This document shows positions 4,576-5,765 of a stretch of DNA of 5,765 nt, piece after piece; the stretch's first letter is position 1; every line of letters starts with the position of its first letter. The position numbers and the translations under genes were made by a program. The stretch comes from Chitinophagales bacterium (lineage in GTDB: Bacteria > Bacteroidota > Bacteroidia > Chitinophagales > Chitinophagaceae), in contig JANXYS010000521.1 of NCBI GenBank assembly GCA_025355935.1, positions 1-5,765 of the forward strand, in the 5' to 3' direction. Below the pieces are notes generated by a model that saw nothing but the letters and a program-made list of their open reading frames with translations, was not told where the DNA came from and searched no databases.

Positions 4576-5765
4576 TTACTTTTTCTTTTTTCTCCGCAAT
4601 ATAATGGACGCGTTTGTTTTTAAATCAGCACTAAAGCGAACATCATATCTTTTAGCCCCATCGTTTACGATCATCAGGCCCGTGTTAGGTGGGATTTCGC
4701 CGAGGTTTTCGGCATACATCACCAGGTTTACAGAATCCATGTCAGACGTGATGTAAATTGTTTTGCTATTGGCTTTTGTAGTAAGGCCCGCTTTTGAAAA
4801 AATAACGTTGCCGTTCATTAGTACAGTCACCGTATCTCCATCCACCTCACCATTATCATATAGCGTAAGTACCAAACTGTCGGATTCAAAAAATAACGAC
4901 TGATCAGATTTTGTAACCCGTTTTTCGAGTTCAGCTGCGCCATATACAATTGAGGGTGCCACTATCGCAACAGGCGACACAGGTTTAGGTTGAGGCTGAA
5001 CTGCAAGAGCCAATGCTTTTTTCTGCGGCGCAGGTTTAGATTGAAGAGCTACTACCACGGGTTTATTTACCGGTAAAGGTTTTGCTGGCGGTGGCGGAAG
5101 TATTTTTTTCTCCTGTTTTGGCGCAGCTGCCATTGCTACTACCGGTGCAGGTTTGGTTGGGACCGGTAAAGGTTTCACAACTGTCTTCGCGGCTAATGCT
5201 GCTAAAGTATCTACCTGCAATTGCTTTGGTTTTGGCAAGGGCGATATGATTGCAGTTGAAGGTTGTATGTTTTTTGGAACGCTCACTAGCCCAGGAGCTA
5301 TTTTTTTCATCGAAGTAATCATCAAATCAGGTTTCGCCACCCGGACAAGCGGTAATGTGTCCTGCTCCTCTTCAACCGGAGCGATCACAGCAACAATGGC
5401 TTCTGTTGGCGGTTTATCCATAAATGACAGCCTGGAAACCATGTTTAATGTATCCAGGCTGTGAAACAAGGCTAGTTTTTTAAAATCAATCTTTCTCGTC
5501 AGCAAAGCAGTACCCTTATACGCCTTGTAGGGGGGGATCTTGTTAGTACTCCATGAACCTTCCAATATCATTTCGGTATCCGTAGTCCTGAGTACAACAA
5601 CCAGTGTTTTCTTCACCCTCTTCGGAGGATTGATCGAAAAATTGTGATCGATAAAACCTTCATCTTCCATTATGATCTTATTGCCGCTGCGCCTGATGCT
5701 AATATTTTCTACTCCGGCTTCATCGTTTCCATTGGCATGAAAAACAATTCTTGAATATCCAAACA
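4576..5765 (-). CDS. Proline-rich linker protein with conserved C-terminal domain (5' end beyond window)
   Basis: The stop is TAA at 4578-4576. The ATG at 5670-5668 is probably internal. Upstream, the frame stays open for another 31 codons to the edge with protein-like sequence (FGYSRIVFHANGNDEAG, then ENISIRRSGNK), and no leader precedes that ATG. The visible part has three regions, numbered from that ATG. An N-terminal region (1-140) contains VVVLRTTDTEMILEGSW. A linker rich in Pro, Lys, Ala and Val (about 143-240; DNA 4951-5244) includes two KPLPV copies and PPPP. A C-terminal domain (about 243-358) carries LYDNGEVDGDTVTVLMNG, LVMYAENLGEIPPNTGL and YDVRFSADL, and the protein ends in RRKKKK. 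I recall this last domain at the C terminus of uncharacterised Bacteroidota proteins, where it looks like a beta-sandwich. The linker suggests an envelope-spanning or exported protein, but no signal is visible because the start is missing. Function unknown. Confidence 0.75.
   Translation of the reverse strand, partial: FGYSRIVFHANGNDEAGVENISIRRSGNKIIMEDEGFIDHNFSINPPKRVKKTLVVVLRTTDTEMILEGSWSTNKIPPYKAYKGTALLTRKIDFKKLALFHSLDTLNMVSRLSFMDKPPTEAIVAVIAPVEEEQDTLPLVRVAKPDLMITSMKKIAPGLVSVPKNIQPSTAIISPLPKPKQLQVDTLAALAAKTVVKPLPVPTKPAPVVAMAAAPKQEKKILPPPPAKPLPVNKPVVVALQSKPAPQKKALALAVQPQPKPVSPVAIVAPSIVYGAAELEKRVTKSDQSLFFESDSLVLTLYDNGEVDGDTVTVLMNGNVIFSKAGLTTKANSKTIYITSDMDSVNLVMYAENLGEIPPNTGLMIVNDGAKRYDVRFSADLKTNASIILRRKKKK
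5069..5175. repeat. 14-bp direct repeat in the proline-rich linker
   Basis: ACCGGTAAAGGTTT occurs exactly at 5069-5082 and 5162-5175. The 93-base offset equals 31 codons, so both copies encode the same K-PLPV core in frame. This fits growth of the linker by internal duplication, with later divergence between the copies. Confidence 0.55.

Noticed and set aside
5153..5464. Plus-strand 103-codon ORF
   Set aside because: It is entirely antisense to the proline-rich linker protein; its length follows from the biased codons of that gene.
5668..5670. ATG at 5670 as the true start of the right-hand gene
   Set aside because: The frame remains open and protein-like to the window edge and no leader precedes this codon.
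1..5765. tRNA, rRNA, CRISPR array or phage/defence gene cluster
   Set aside because: No cloverleaf, conserved rRNA blocks, regularly spaced repeats or recognisable defence or phage proteins were seen on either strand.

Overview
This window looks like a chromosomal accessory stretch from a Bacteroidota bacterium, most likely of the Sphingobacteriaceae (Mucilaginibacter/Pedobacter type). The reasons are moderately AT-rich DNA, A-rich leaders without Shine-Dalgarno boxes, a DUF4142 lipoprotein, and a rhomboid-type membrane protein with the long N-terminal extension I know from that group. No replication gene, rRNA, tRNA or CRISPR array is visible.

Layout. (1) 1-141: the 5' end of an insertion sequence. 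The first 17 codons of an IS1182-like transposase run off the left edge on the minus strand. (2) 132-1250, minus: the N-terminal part of a rhomboid-family protease. It stops exactly where the catalytic rhomboid core should begin, and the IS start lies directly downstream, so the gene appears to be cut by the IS. (3) 1307-1612, minus: an unrecognised ORF with no ATG. (4) 1613-2301: no convincing gene; short direct repeats and overlapping short open frames that look like degraded coding DNA. (5) 2302-2805, minus: an intact small PEGA-like lipoprotein. (6) 2806-3588: mostly non-coding, with a C/G-richer patch and a frameshifted N-terminal relic of an IS3-type OrfA. (7) 3589-3838, plus: an alpha/beta hydrolase pseudogene with a frameshift and a large internal deletion. 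(8) 3927-4508, plus: an intact DUF4142 lipoprotein. (9) 4576 to the right edge, minus: a long protein with a proline-rich linker and a conserved C-terminal domain. Its frame stays open to the edge, so its 5' end lies outside the window.

The genes do not form one pathway or operon. The two lipoproteins are probably envelope proteins, and the right-hand protein may be exported. The unifying theme is decay: IS truncation, an IS relic, a deleted hydrolase and an ORF without a normal start lie within about 3.8 kb, followed by intact genes. I found no convincing undescribed multi-gene system. The observations most worth checking are the IS-truncated rhomboid, the two relics read by joining frames, and the hairpin just after the start codon of the PEGA-like lipoprotein.
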